The translations under genes and the position numbers were made by a program. DNA of 64,000 bases from the NCBI GenBank assembly GCA_965644315.1, contig CBFFRQ010000018.1, positions 868,001 through 932,000 of the forward strand, in the 5' to 3' direction. The notes below the pieces were generated by a model. The model had not been told where the DNA came from. It made no database searches and saw nothing but the letters and a program-made list of their open reading frames with translations. Source of the stretch: Caecitellus pseudoparvulus. Its lineage: Eukaryota > Bigyra: Bicosoecida. Shown piece after piece: positions 11,789 through 22,400 of the stretch (the stretch's first letter is position 1; the number at the start of each line of letters is the position of its first letter).

Positions 11789-13144
11789 ATGATTGGAAAG
11801 GCTGCTTTGCACGTCAGCCGGCATGTTGCCTCTCTGGCTGCCGCCCGTAGGTGTCTGCCATCCCTGCAAGTGCAGGGGGAGAGGTTCGCAAGCTCGGAAA
11901 GCATTGGACTGGTCGGCATGCCAAATGTCGGCAAAAGCACGCTGTTCAACGCGTTGACTGAGACGCAGAACGCAGAGGCTGCCAACTATCCCTTCTGTAC
12001 CATCGACCCGAACACGGCCTCAGTGGCCGTGCAGGACCCCAGGCTCGCTCAGCTGTCAAGCATCACAGGCTCAGCAGCCATCATCCCCAGCCAAGTGGAG
12101 TTCACTGACATCGCAGGGCTGATCAAAGGTGCCAGCCAGGGCGAAGGCCTTGGCAACAAGTTCTTGACCAACATTCGCGAGTGTGCGGTGGTGGCACAGG
12201 TCGTGCGCTGCTTCACTGACCCCGAGGTGGTGCATGTGGAGGAGGCCGGCCCAGACCCAGCCCGAGACATCGCCACCATTGAAGGGGAGTTGATCCTGGC
12301 TGACCTGCAGTCAGTGGAGAGCCGCTTAGCCCGTCTGGCCAGCCGAAAAGGTAAGCCTACGCCAGCAGACGAGTTGTTGAAGCGCCTGCTGGAGCGGGTG
12401 CAGCCGGTGCTGTCCGAGGGATTGCCAGCGCGGCTGGCGCTGGCGGCCGCCGCCAAGGCAGCCCACGAAGCGGAGGTGGGAGGAGCTGGCAAGGTGACAG
12501 CCCCTGAATTGGTGGCTTGGCGCCAGCTCCACCTGCTCACGGCCAAGCCCACCATGTACATCTGCAACGTGGACGAGGACGGTGCCGGCGATGCGAACGG
12601 CAATGCGATGTACAGGGAGGTGCTGGCCCACGTGAAAGATGCGTTTGAAGAGCAGCGGGCGGCCCTGGCACAACTGGGCATGCTGGAGGAGGAAGATTTG
12701 CTTTCTGCCCCCACCGTGCTCAAGGTGTGCGCCAACATGGAGGAAGAAATTGGCGCCGCGGTGGCAGGGTGTGGGAGTGTGGAGGAGGCAGAAGCAACAC
12801 GCTTGGAGCTTCTGGAGGGGTTCGGCCTCGAGGAGCGTGGTCTGGATGCCGTCATCCGTGCCGGCACCAGCCTGCTTGGTCTCGCCACATACTTCACCAG
12901 CGGCGAGATGGAGACACGTGCCTGGCGCATTGCACGGGGCACCCGGGCGCCGGCGGCTGCCGGAGTCATCCACACAGACATGCAGCGAGGCTTCATCCGA
13001 GCTGACACAGTCGCCTTCCAAGACTTTGTGGACTGCAAGGGCTGGGAAGGTGCACGTGCTGCAGGGAAGGCCCGTGCTGAGGGGAAGGAGTACGTCGTCC
13101 AGGATGGTGACGTGATGCTGTTCAAGTTCAGTGGTGGGAAGTAG
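11789..13144 (+). CDS. YchF/OLA1-type GTPase-like ATPase, organelle-targeted
   Basis: A single-exon 451-residue protein. YchF/OLA1 proteins are Obg-related P-loop NTPases that hydrolyse ATP and associate with ribosomes. Visible motifs: GMPNVGKST (P-loop, residues about 43-51), DIAGLIKGAS (switch II), and NVDE in place of the usual NKxD; this substitution is typical of YchF and fits its ATP preference. A coiled-coil insert (residues about 145-210) and a C-terminal TGS-like domain with the GFIRADTVAFQDF motif complete the family length. The first 38 residues (basic, Arg/Ala/Ser-rich) precede the conserved IGLVG start and look like a mitochondrial or plastid presequence. It lies 242 bases after the giant surface-protein gene on the same strand. 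Confidence 0.93.
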   Translation: MIGKAALHVSRHVASLAAARRCLPSLQVQGERFASSESIGLVGMPNVGKSTLFNALTETQNAEAANYPFCTIDPNTASVAVQDPRLAQLSSITGSAAIIPSQVEFTDIAGLIKGASQGEGLGNKFLTNIRECAVVAQVVRCFTDPEVVHVEEAGPDPARDIATIEGELILADLQSVESRLARLASRKGKPTPADELLKRLLERVQPVLSEGLPARLALAAAAKAAHEAEVGGAGKVTAPELVAWRQLHLLTAKPTMYICNVDEDGAGDANGNAMYREVLAHVKDAFEEQRAALAQLGMLEEEDLLSAPTVLKVCANMEEEIGAAVAGCGSVEEAEATRLELLEGFGLEERGLDAVIRAGTSLLGLATYFTSGEMETRAWRIARGTRAPAAAGVIHTDMQRGFIRADTVAFQDFVDCKGWEGARAAGKARAEGKEYVVQDGDVMLFKFSGGK

Positions 13145-13305
13145 TGCTGAAGCGGATGGGCTGTGCTTTGCCTGTCCACATCAGGCGTGCGGTGCGGGTA
13201 AATTCAGAGCTGCGAGGAATTCTAAAAATAGCACTGTTCAATTAGCTTCCACTGTCTTTTCCTTGACTCGTGTGCTCCCAGCTCACCTGCGAGCGTGATT
13301 GCGAG

Positions 13306-14940
13306 ATGACCACCTGGTGCGGATTTTGGCCTGCAACCATCACGTTGCTAGTCTTCGCGCTTGCGTGGGAAGGTGCGACAGGAGCGAAGGAATACCGGTG
13401 CTCCCTCGCGTGGAATACGTTCCTTGTCCACGGTGGCCCGCTCTTGTTGAGGCACGGCACCAACGAAGTGCAGTGGGCGGATTGGGAAGAAGCCGGAGCA
13501 GCTCGCTGGCACACTGGTGAACTGCAGGCAAGCTCCGCAGCCAGACACGCCTTCCAAACGTGCATGGACAACCTGCAGGGCGCTTGGAACCCTGAAGGTA
13601 TGCCTCCCAACATGACACTGCAGTCTGTATATCAAAAAGCAGCGGAGAGTCCAGATGCGACCTTCCTGTACCAGGATCCACTGCGGGGAGCTGGCGGAGC
13701 TGGACAGCGCAGCTACCAGGTCGGCGACATGCCGCTGTCTGGCTTGGTGCAGGCATGTGGTGCTGGTGGGCATGAAGTGGCGCCTCTGCTGTACTATTCT
13801 GGCTCGCTGTCGGGGTGGCCCCGCCGGTACCGTGGCACCGTCGCCTTCAGGGACTGGGCACCGTCTTCCCTGCGCCACCTTCGGCATGCTTTCCAGTGGG
13901 AGGCGCATGTTTGGATGGGCTGCAGACGCGTCCACGCACCCATGCACTACGACAGCGTTGTCAACATGTTCCTGCAGCTGCACGGGGAGAAACACTTCCG
14001 CCTCGCCCCGCCCACTGCGGCAGTTGACCTGCGGCTGCACCCTCGCCATCACAAGTCCAGCTGCCAGTCACAGTGTGCTTGCACGTGGGGCGGGGGTGGA
14101 TCTGCCTGCCCCGACTGCTTCAATAGCACGTGCGCGAGCCAGTGGGGCTTTCTAGACGTCACCTTGGGGCCTGGGGATGTCCTGATCCTCCCACCTTACA
14201 CGCTGCATGAGGTGACCGCTGGAGGGCCACCAGGGCCAGGCTGCTTCGCCACCTCTCCAAGCTCCAGCAGAGAAAGCGAGCTGTCAGTTTCAGTGTCACT
14301 GTGGGGTGATGCCCCCGAGTGGACTGCGGTGGATGCTCTCATGGGTCTCCCCTTGCCTTTGCAGGCCCTGGCAAAGGGCAAAGCGGGCCTTGTGGGAGCC
14401 AAACCATGGCTGGCCGGCGAGGCTGATCATGCCGGACCCTGCTCACATGACGGCACATGGAGCATCCCCTGCTTGGCAAGTGCGCTGTGGACCTTCATTT
14501 CCCACACGAGCGCTCAAGTGCAGAACCAGTGGCGGGTATCTGTGCCGTCCGTCGTCGAGCACCTTGTCTCAAGGCACGGTGACAGCCAGGCGCCTTGCTC
14601 CGCCATTCCCCGCTTCCCCCACCTCTCGGCTGAAGTCCAAGACAAGCTCAAGTTGTACTCAACTCGACTTGCGAATGCTGCGCTGCACCTTGCAGACATT
14701 CATTCCGGCTGGCGGCATGAGCAGGCGGGTAGGCGAGCTCTGAAGCAGCGTCCCGAGGCAACGCAGCATGCACAGGGTGCTGCAGTGGCCTCTCTGAAGC
14801 TTGCTGACTTGCTCGACGACGCATTGCACTGGATGGCAACTGAGATAGCATCTCTTGCGCCTGATTCAGGTGCTGCCCAACTGGCAAACCAAACCCTGCA
14901 CGCTGTCGTGTCCGGCTTGCATTGCAGCTACGGCGTTTGA
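13306..14940 (+). CDS. Secreted or luminal JmjC/cupin-8 dioxygenase-like protein
   Basis: A 544-residue protein. I chose the ATG at 13306 because it starts a textbook signal peptide (MTTWCGFWPATITLLVFALA); the frame is open upstream. The JmjC/cupin_8 fold is shown by the sequence MHYDSVVNMFLQLHGEKHF (residues about 211-229), which supplies the iron-binding His-x-Asp and the 2-oxoglutarate-binding Lys. The distal His comes about 85 residues later in PPYTLHEV. A cysteine-rich insert of about 30 residues (six Cys around a GGGG) sits between them and would be disulfide-bonded in a secretory compartment. Family members hydroxylate protein side chains; the substrate here is unknown. The C-terminal 200 residues are helical without a recognised domain. 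Its stop overlaps the convergent small gene by 13 bases. Confidence 0.8.
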   Translation: MTTWCGFWPATITLLVFALAWEGATGAKEYRCSLAWNTFLVHGGPLLLRHGTNEVQWADWEEAGAARWHTGELQASSAARHAFQTCMDNLQGAWNPEGMPPNMTLQSVYQKAAESPDATFLYQDPLRGAGGAGQRSYQVGDMPLSGLVQACGAGGHEVAPLLYYSGSLSGWPRRYRGTVAFRDWAPSSLRHLRHAFQWEAHVWMGCRRVHAPMHYDSVVNMFLQLHGEKHFRLAPPTAAVDLRLHPRHHKSSCQSQCACTWGGGGSACPDCFNSTCASQWGFLDVTLGPGDVLILPPYTLHEVTAGGPPGPGCFATSPSSSRESELSVSVSLWGDAPEWTAVDALMGLPLPLQALAKGKAGLVGAKPWLAGEADHAGPCSHDGTWSIPCLASALWTFISHTSAQVQNQWRVSVPSVVEHLVSRHGDSQAPCSAIPRFPHLSAEVQDKLKLYSTRLANAALHLADIHSGWRHEQAGRRALKQRPEATQHAQGAAVASLKLADLLDDALHWMATEIASLAPDSGAAQLANQTLHAVVSGLHCSYGV

Positions 14941-15337
14941 GCGGCGTTTCCCTCCAGCAAGGCGGCACTCTGCTGCGCCACGGGCCACTCGTGCTGCAGC
15001 ATCTTGCATTGCACCTCTGCGATTTCACGCAGCGCTTGTGCCCTAGCGTGGAGAATTGGTGTGCCTGCTCTGAGCTGCACGTCCAACACGGCGAGCCTGG
15101 CTTCCAGCTTCAGCAGGCGCCTGCGCGCCTCCACCATGCTGGAGACCAGGCCCAGAACGTCGTCCAGCAAGGTTGCCGGGACAATTGCAGAGGTGTCTTC
15201 TGCGCTGGGTTCCTTGCATGCCTCCATCAAGGCTTCCTGCGCACCGGGTACAGGCTACGGTGTGGCCCGCTCGGCTCGGTTTCGCTTCGTGCAGGCACAC
15301 ACACCCATGCCTGCTCCGCTTGATCGGAGCTGTCCAT
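14928..15337 (-). CDS. Small helical (coiled-coil) protein, 113 aa
   Basis: Two exons: 15305-15337 (11 codons) and 14928-15236, joined by a 68-base GTGTGT...GCGCAG intron in phase 0. The joined sequence reads smoothly as MDSSDQAEQAW followed by EALMEACKEPSAED. The protein is almost wholly alpha-helical. Heptad-like leucines in LLDDVLGLVSSMVEARRRLL and in the following segment suggest a coiled coil of the sort seen in small subunits of trafficking or dynactin/BLOC-type complexes, but I cannot assign a family. The stop codon lies inside the 3' end of the convergent JmjC gene (13-base coding overlap on opposite strands). Confidence 0.6.
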
Positions 15338-15428
15338 GCCTACAACGCACTGCCGTTGCAAATCAAGGTGGGTGTGAGCATGTATTCCAGGCCAGCAGCC
15401 AGCGCAATTTGCTGGGAGGTGAAGAAAT

Positions 15429-17275
15429 CTACGCACGAGGCTTGACTTTCATCCACAGCCCGCCATCTGGACGCACGGGAATGACGTAGCTGTCGGTGGC
15501 GACGCGGCCATCCTTGGTGGCAGCGCCATCCCCATGGGGCGACGCGGTGAGCTCCAGGTCCCACCGCTGCAGGATGGTGCCCAGGACCACCTTGGCCTCC
15601 ATGAGGGCCAAGTTGCGCCCAATGCAGTCCCGCTTGCCCAGCGAAAAGGGCATGTATGCGAAGTTGTGGCGGTCCTTGCGCTCCTCCTTGCTGAAACGCT
15701 CAGGGCGGAATTCTTCAGCGTCTTCACCCCAAATGCGGGGGTCGCGGTGCAGGGCCCAGCAAGACATGACGACGCAGGAGCCCTTGGGCACAATCTTGCC
15801 GCACAGCTCCGTGTCCACGAGCGTGTCACGAGTCAGCACGGGCACGGGTGTGTACAAGCGCATGGCCTCGAACATGACACACTCCAGGTACTCCAAGCTC
15901 TTGAAGGCGTCGTATTCAGCGAAGTCCCCGAACTCGTCGTCTGCAGCAAGGGGGGGGGGGGTGCAGCGGATGGGAGCCACAAACACTGCAATGAAAGCAA
16001 CGCACCATAAGTGCCCAGTGCGGCATCCACTTCTTCACGCGCCACCTTGAACTTGTCGGGGTGCCGCGCAAGCAGGTAGCAAGACCACAGCAGCATCATG
16101 CTCGTCGTCTCGTGCCCTGCCAGCAGCATGGTCTTGAGCTCGTCGGCCAGCTCCTCGTCAGTGAGTGCCGGGCCCTTGTTCTCCGCCACGGCCTCCTCGT
16201 CTGCCTGCAGCATCATGTCCAGCATGTCTCCGCCCAGCGCTGCGGCAATGCGGCGAGTGTCTGCTGGCGCGGCGGCCTTGTCGCCCAGGCTGCTGCGAGA
16301 CTTGCGCTCGGCGCGGCGCTTGGCGATGATGGCGAAGACCAGCTCATTGAGCTGCTTCAGCTTGCTCTGGTGCTCCGCCTCGGTCCACATGAAGCGGCGC
16401 CAAGGCTGCATGACGCGTTGGTTCAGCTCGTCCAGCACACTCTCAAACAAGACAGGCAGCACGCCTGCCTCGTCAGGGCCAAGCCCAACAGCAACTTCCG
16501 AGATGACCTCCAACGTCACGGTGCGGAAGGTGAGGCCCAGCTCCACCGCGTTGCGCTCAGCGGACAGCCCGCTCCACTTGCGGCACAGGCGCTCAGCAGC
16601 GCTGGTGAAGACTGGGTGCAGGCGCCGCAGAGCATCGAAGTGAAACGCAGGCTTCAACATGCGGCGGTGCTTCTGCCACTTGGCTCCCTTGGTGGTCACG
16701 AGGCCTCGGCCGAGGATGGGCCTGCGAGGCGTGCACAGTGCCCGCGATAGGTGCCGGCACGGCTCGGAGAGTGCGGAAATCGGCTCAGCACTTCACCCAC
16801 CGGAACGTGTCGTAGGTCCAGTCGTCCTTCTGGAAGTTGTCAGCCTTGGTGCGGAGGATGGTCTTGATGGCGTCTGCGTCACACACTGCCACCATGTTCA
16901 AGGTCCACACGCCGCTGCGAGTGAGGGGATGTTGGCAAGGCTGTGACGCTGCTCCAGCACGGCGCACGGCCTGCCGTGTCCAGGTACGCACAAGGTGTAG
17001 ATGTCGCCATACTGCTTGTGCCAGCGCGCAAACTGGTTCCAGGGCTCCTTCATCACAGACAGGGCGTTGCCGAAGATGGGCAGCTTGGGTGGCCCTGGCA
17101 GGTGCATGACGCTGAGCCCGGTGATGATGTTCCAGCAGGAAGCCAGCAAGACGAGGGCAGCGATGCCCAAGCCAATGTAGTGCTCAGAGCTGTGGAGCAG
17201 GAGCGCCAGCAGGGCTGTGGGGGCAGGGCGCGGTGCGGGTGATGCGCACAGAGCGAACTCACGGCGCAGAGCCAT
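15429..17275 (-). CDS. Cytochrome P450, CYP4-like clan
   Basis: Five-exon model of 525 residues: 17263-17275, 16992-17214, 16801-16914, 16006-16721 and 15429-15940; all phases close. The tiny first intron (48 bases) could instead be read through. Features: N-terminal membrane anchor (YIGLGIAALVLLA), proline hinge LPGPPKLPIFG, I-helix oxygen-activation motif AGHETTS, ExxR in FEAMRLY, PERF/aromatic region FRPERF, and heme loop FSLGKRDCIGRN with the cysteine ligand. These mark a complete, probably active microsomal monooxygenase. The pattern is closest to fatty-acid or xenobiotic CYP4-like enzymes, but the substrate cannot be read from sequence. It is head to head with CYP51, with 406 bases between start codons, so the two may share regulation. 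The last intron carries a 12-base C run (G12 on the plus strand, 15950-15961) as its polypyrimidine tract. Confidence 0.85.
15950..15961 (-). repeat. Homopolymer run in a P450 intron
   Basis: Twelve consecutive G on the plus strand (C on the coding strand) form the polypyrimidine tract 7 bases before the TTGCTGCAG acceptor of the last P450 intron. The length is prone to sequencing or replication slippage but lies in the intron. Confidence 0.9.
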
Positions 17276-17681
17276 CAAGCACAGCGGCAGCCGACGCCGC
17301 GAAATCAACCACCATGTCCGCTCTCTCTGCAGCTCGATTGGGACTCCTGGCGCTGGCAAGCCTCGCGCCAGTGGGAAAAGTACGCTGGCTTCTTGCATAC
17401 GCTAGAGCTGGGAGGCACACCGTGGAGGGAGAAGTGCTGGGGCGGCGCGTGTGCCAACATCACACTTGCATCGGCCGTTCCTTGGCTGGCAGGCAGCCCC
17501 CTTCACAACGGGCCGCAGCAAGTCTGCCACGGCGAGCCCGAACGGAAAGCCGACCTTGGCCACTTTTCCACTTCAAACCCCACCCAGTGCACAGCACTTC
17601 TCTGCAGGAAGTGCGCAGCAGTCGGAGCACTGCTGCCTGGGCCATTGGTGCAGCTCAAATTCCGCAATCAGCCCGTCCACC
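17276..17681. promoter_or_regulatory. Shared divergent promoter region of two P450 genes
   Basis: These 406 bases separate the start codons of the leftward P450 and the rightward CYP51. Open frames here have no domain. It must contain both 5' UTRs and both promoters. I see no sterol-response element or TATA box that I could defend. Confidence 0.45.
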
Positions 17682-19317
17682 ATGTCTGTTCTTGCCTCCA
17701 CGCTGGAGCAGGTGCTGGAGGCGCCAGTCCTGTCCGCCCTTGTCCTGGTGGTGCTGTGCGTGTCACTGGCAGCGCTGTGCCCTGCGCGGCGCCCGCTTGC
17801 GACGCGCCAGCTCACCTCTCTCGCCCCTCACTGCCCACTCACAGCACAATCGTCGGCGCTGTCGTCGTGCTGAGCATCCGGCCAGCGAGGGCTCCGCCTG
17901 TTTTCACGAGCGGGCTGCCCATCATTGGCCCCTTCTTGAAGTTCGCCGACTCCCCCGTCGGCACCGTGCGGGAGGCGTACGAAAAGGTGCGCTCGCCTCG
18001 CCCAGCCAGCACTGGCCTGCTTACAACCCTCACAGCGCGCTTGCTGCGTCCCCTCCCACTTCACAGCATGGCACCGTGTTCACCCTGAGCATGCTGGGCC
18101 AGAACATGACTTTCCTGCTGGGCCCCAAGGCCCACACGCCGTTCTTCTCTGCCCCCGACCGCGATGTGTCTCAGGCGGAAGTGTACAAGTTCATGACACC
18201 CGTTTTCGGCAAAGGTGTCGTGTACGACGCCCCGCAGCACGAGATGCAGCAGCAGCTGCGCTTCATGTCTGCCTCCCTGAACTCCAAGCACCTGGAGACG
18301 TACGTGCCCCAGATGCAGCGTGAGGCTGAGGAGTACTTCGGCGCCTGGCCCGACGAGGGCGAGGTGACGCTCATGGACGAGATGGCGCAGCTGATCATCC
18401 TCACCGCCTCCCGCTGCCTGATGGGGCCGGAGATCCGCGAGACGCTGTTCAAGGAGGTGGCGCAGCTGTACCACGACCTGGACGAGGGCATCACGCCGCT
18501 GTCCGTGTTCTTCCCCAACGCACCCACGCCCCAGCACTGGAAGCGCGACCGGGCACGCAAGGAGATGGGGCGCCTGTTCGGGAAGGTCATTGCCGACCGC
18601 CGGCGCAAGGGCACCAAGTACGAGGACGTGCTGCAGGTGTTCATGGACGCCAAGTACAAGGACGACCGCACGCTGTCTGACGACGAGATCACGGGCCTGC
18701 TGGTTGCGCTGCTGTTCGCAGGGCAGCACACCAGCAGCATCACCACCACCTGGACGGCCATGATGATCATGCACCACCCTGAGCTGCAGAAGCGCGTGCT
18801 GCAGGAGCAGGCGGAGAAGATGCAGTCCCCCGACCTGGACTACGCCACCATCAACAGCCTGGACCTCATGCACAACTGCGTGAAGGAGGCCATCCGCATG
18901 TACCCCCCCCTCATCTTCCTCATGCGCAAGGCCAAGGTGGACATGAAGGTGGAGGGCGGCTACGTCGTGCCCAAGGGCGACATCATCATGGCTGCACCCG
19001 GTGTCTCCATGCGCCTGCCGGAGAAGGACAGCTCCTTCTCAGACCCCGACACCTTCGACCCCGACCGCTACACTGCGCCCAAGAACGAGGGCAAGGGCAA
19101 GTACGAGTACATCGGGTTCGGCGGCGGCATCCACGCCTGCATGGGCGAGCGCTTCGGCTTCCTGCAGGTCAAGAGCATCCTCTCCGTGCTGTTCCGGGAC
19201 TTCGAGGTGCAGCCTGTGGACAAGGACGCGCCCCTGCCCGACTACAAGGCCATGGTGGTGGGCCCCATCGCCTCGGCCACCCGCATCCGCTTTAAGCGCA
19301 AGAAGCCCACCAAGTGA
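17682..19317 (+). CDS. CYP51: Sterol 14-alpha-demethylase
   Basis: Three exons, 17682-17755, 17845-17986 and 18067-19317, give 488 residues, the usual CYP51 length. The splice joining VLVVL to TIVGAVVVLSIRP restores a continuous N-terminal membrane anchor. CYP51 removes the 14-alpha-methyl group of lanosterol or obtusifoliol in three oxygenation steps at the ER. Diagnostic features: the B' helix region around YKFMTPVFGKGVVYDAP, the I-helix FAGQHTSS with the His-Thr pair typical of CYP51 instead of the usual acid-Thr, KEAIRMYPP (ExxR), and the heme loop FGGGIHACMGERF with the cysteine ligand. It converges on the neighbouring Pro-rich gene with an 83-base gap between stop codons. Confidence 0.96.
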
Positions 19318-19400
19318 CGTGCCCCTGACCCCCCCGCCAATGCATGCATGCAACCCGGCGCTGTGTGGTGCTGGGCAAACCCTGCCCACAGCCACGTGCA

Positions 19401-22400
19401 TTAACCCTGCTGCGCCGTACCCTCTGCATGCTCGCTGTCCAGCTGCTGGGCGTCCTCTGCGTCCTCGGCCAGCACGGCGTTGATGGAGGTGCCCAGGGCG
19501 CCAGGCTGCAGGAACAAGCTGCGCAAGCCGTGTGCCAGCACATCTCGCTCCTCCTCGCTGGCCATCTGCACATCCAGGCCCCGGGTCTGCCCCTGAATCA
19601 CCAGCAGCGTGCCGGGTGAGGCGCCGGACCCCGTCCGCCGCAGGTTGGCGCTGGCCAGCCCCGTGTCCACAGACACAATGCCCGACACGGGCATGGCCTT
19701 GTCACTGTCTGGGGGCGCGTCCATGTCGGAGCCTTCCTTGCCCCACCGCAGCAGCGGCACCTCCCCCTCCATGTCAAGCCACATGACCCGCGTGTGGGGC
19801 GACCCCCAGCGCCCGTGCTTCGTGAACCGGATGCCGTGCAGGAGCAGGCGCAGGAACTCCGTGTCTGGCATGAACTGCCGCGCGCTCGTTGGCCCCTCCC
19901 CCTCCTGGCTGTCCCCTGCAGCTGCAGCAGCCTGCGATGGTTCAACCTCCCCCTGCGCCTGTACCGGCGCCGGTGCAGGTGCTGGGGTCGGTGACGGCGC
20001 AGTCTCTGGGGCGGCGGGGGGGCTGGGCGGTGGTGAGGGCGCGAAGGAAACAGCTCGTGCCCCGGCCTGCTCCGCAGCGTCGGCTTGCGGTGGAGCAGGG
20101 GTGGTGCTGGTGCTGGGCCCAGTCGGTGCAGAGGGCGGTTCGCCCGTGGTGCCCCCCTGCTCCTCCTGCTGAGCGGGGGGGTCGTACGAAGGCGCCTCCC
20201 CACGGCTCCCCAGTGGCACAGGGCTACCTGGCGCCACATGCCCCCCGTCCTCACTGCCCCCCGGGCCTGCTGCCGCAGCAGAGGCCGTGGATCCAGGGGC
20301 TCGTGTAGTGGACGGAGGAGCGGGGGTGCCAGCCAGCGAGCCTGGCCCAGGGCCTTGACTGCTCCCAGCTTCCTCTTCCTGCTGGGACGGCGGGCCACCC
20401 GTCCCAGCCTGCGCCGCTGCCAGGGGGCGTGCCGGCGCGTGGCGGCTGCTGGGGGCTGCGGGGCGCAGTGTCGGTGCCACCACTGACGGGGGGGCTGCTG
20501 GGGCCCGGGCGTGGGCAGGCCTGGTCTGGCCGCTGCCGGGCTCAGCCTGCGGCAGCTGTGCCGCCGGCCTCTGCGCAGCAGCAGTGTGCTTGCTGCCGCC
20601 AGAGGAGCCTGATCCCGCCTGTGCAGCCACACTTGCGTCCCCTGCACCGCCCGAGCCTGGTGCAGGCCCAGGCACCGCGGAGGGGGGTGCCGAGGGGGGG
20701 ATGCTTTGTCCTGACGCTGTGTTGGGCTGTGCTGGTGGGATGACGGGCAAGGGGGACATGGTGCCACCCACCTCGCCGGGGGTGGTGCTGTGGCGCATGT
20801 GGGGTGGGACGCGGCCCCCGCCTTCCCCCGTGCCCCCTGCAGGCTGCGGCGGAGACACGCCCCTTACCGCCCCGGGCGCCCGCTGCCGCACACGTGTTGG
20901 GGCTTCGCCCAGGCGCACAGTGTCCCCCCGTGCAGGGCTGCTGTCAGTCGGGCCTGGGGGCCACAGTGGCGGCGCCGGCGCTTGGGCAACTGCGGGTGCC
21001 GGCTCCGTCGCTGTGGCTGTGGTTGTGGCGGCGGGGGCAGGTCCGGGCGCCGTGGCGCCAACTAGCAAAGCTGGCGTGGGGGGTGCCTCCAACACAGCCT
21101 GCTGCGCTCGCTGCAGGTCCTGTGTCTGTGCTTGCAGCGTCGCGATGGCCTCAGCATGCTCCTGCTTGTCCGCTGCCTGCTGGGCCTGGATGGCTCGCAG
21201 GGTGTCCATGAGCTGCCCCTGGGCCGCCAACGCGTCCAGCTGCGCCGCTTGCATCTGAGAGATGGCAGACTGCGTCTCCTTCTGCGCGGTGGCCACCTCC
21301 CGTAGCATGACGTGGTGCTCGGCCAGGATGTTCTCGTGCACGGTTGCCTGCTGCGCCAGCGCCGCAGTCGCCTCTGACACGGCTTGCGACAGCTGCTGGG
21401 GCGACGCGAGGGTGGTGGATGGTGGAGTTGGGCCGACAGATGCTGGGGGCCGCTGGAAGGGCGTGCTGGCCTGCTGCTGGGGCGGGAAGGCTGGGGACCC
21501 GTCCGAGGGCCGGCCGCTGCTCTGCAGGGGGCGTGGAGCGAAGCGCCAGGCGGTGGGTGACCCCGCCCCGCCGCCCTGGGTCTGCGAGGTCGCGCGGTCA
21601 GGGCGGCGGGAGCTGCTCGGGGTCGCTGCAGTGGGTGCCGAGTGGGTTCGGCTGCCACTCCCAGGGCCCTCCGCTCCTGACGGCTCCGGGCCAGGGACGG
21701 GGGTGACTGCTTCATGGAGGGGGCGGGAGGGGGGTGCAGGGGGGGTGTCCGGGGAGGGGCGAGGCCACACCGGCGCAGGGGACCCTCGACTGCGGTGCGT
21801 GGCGGCATAGCTCTGGTAGCCCCCCCCCTGCGCTGAGCCGGGCTGGGACAGCTGCCGCAAGGACCACTGCTCAGGCGCCGCAGCAGGCCCCGCGCCATCT
21901 GAATCGCTGCTGCTGGTGCTGCTGGTGCTGCTGGCCACAGCCCTGCTGCTGCCTGGCGCGGCCGCGGCGTGGTCTGGCGCAGTGGACCCGCCCTGCCCTC
22001 GAAGCCAGGCTGTGGCGGGGGAGGGCGGCATGGCCGTGCGGGAGAGCAGGTCTGCCGTGAACTCCGCATCAGGGTCGTAGCGCTCGTGGGCGCGGCTGCG
22101 GTCTGGCTGCTGCGGACGGGGCGACGCAGCCTGCGTCAGGGCGTGGCGCGACCGGGTCGCAGCAACCGAAGCAGTGAGCAGGGCAGCAGGGTCACCGCGA
22201 ACACTGTCGGCATCTGCCAAGCGCTGCAGCAGCTGTGTGACTCTGGGGTTGCGCGTGCGGGGCGTGGGCTGGCGGCCTGCCTGCGTGGAGGCCGCGGTGC
22301 TGGAGGCACCCCATGTAGAGGCCAGGGCGTGAGGCGGCAGGGTCTCGTCCAGGAGGGAGCGGTGGTGAGACCCGGCAAAGGAACGGGACGTCGTCGCCAT

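Noticed and set aside
19598-22069. Alternative minus-strand frames of 335-389 residues inside the Pro-rich gene
   Set aside because: Simple-repeat GC-rich DNA leaves all frames open; only the 1136-residue frame has a coiled coil and an ordered C-terminal domain.
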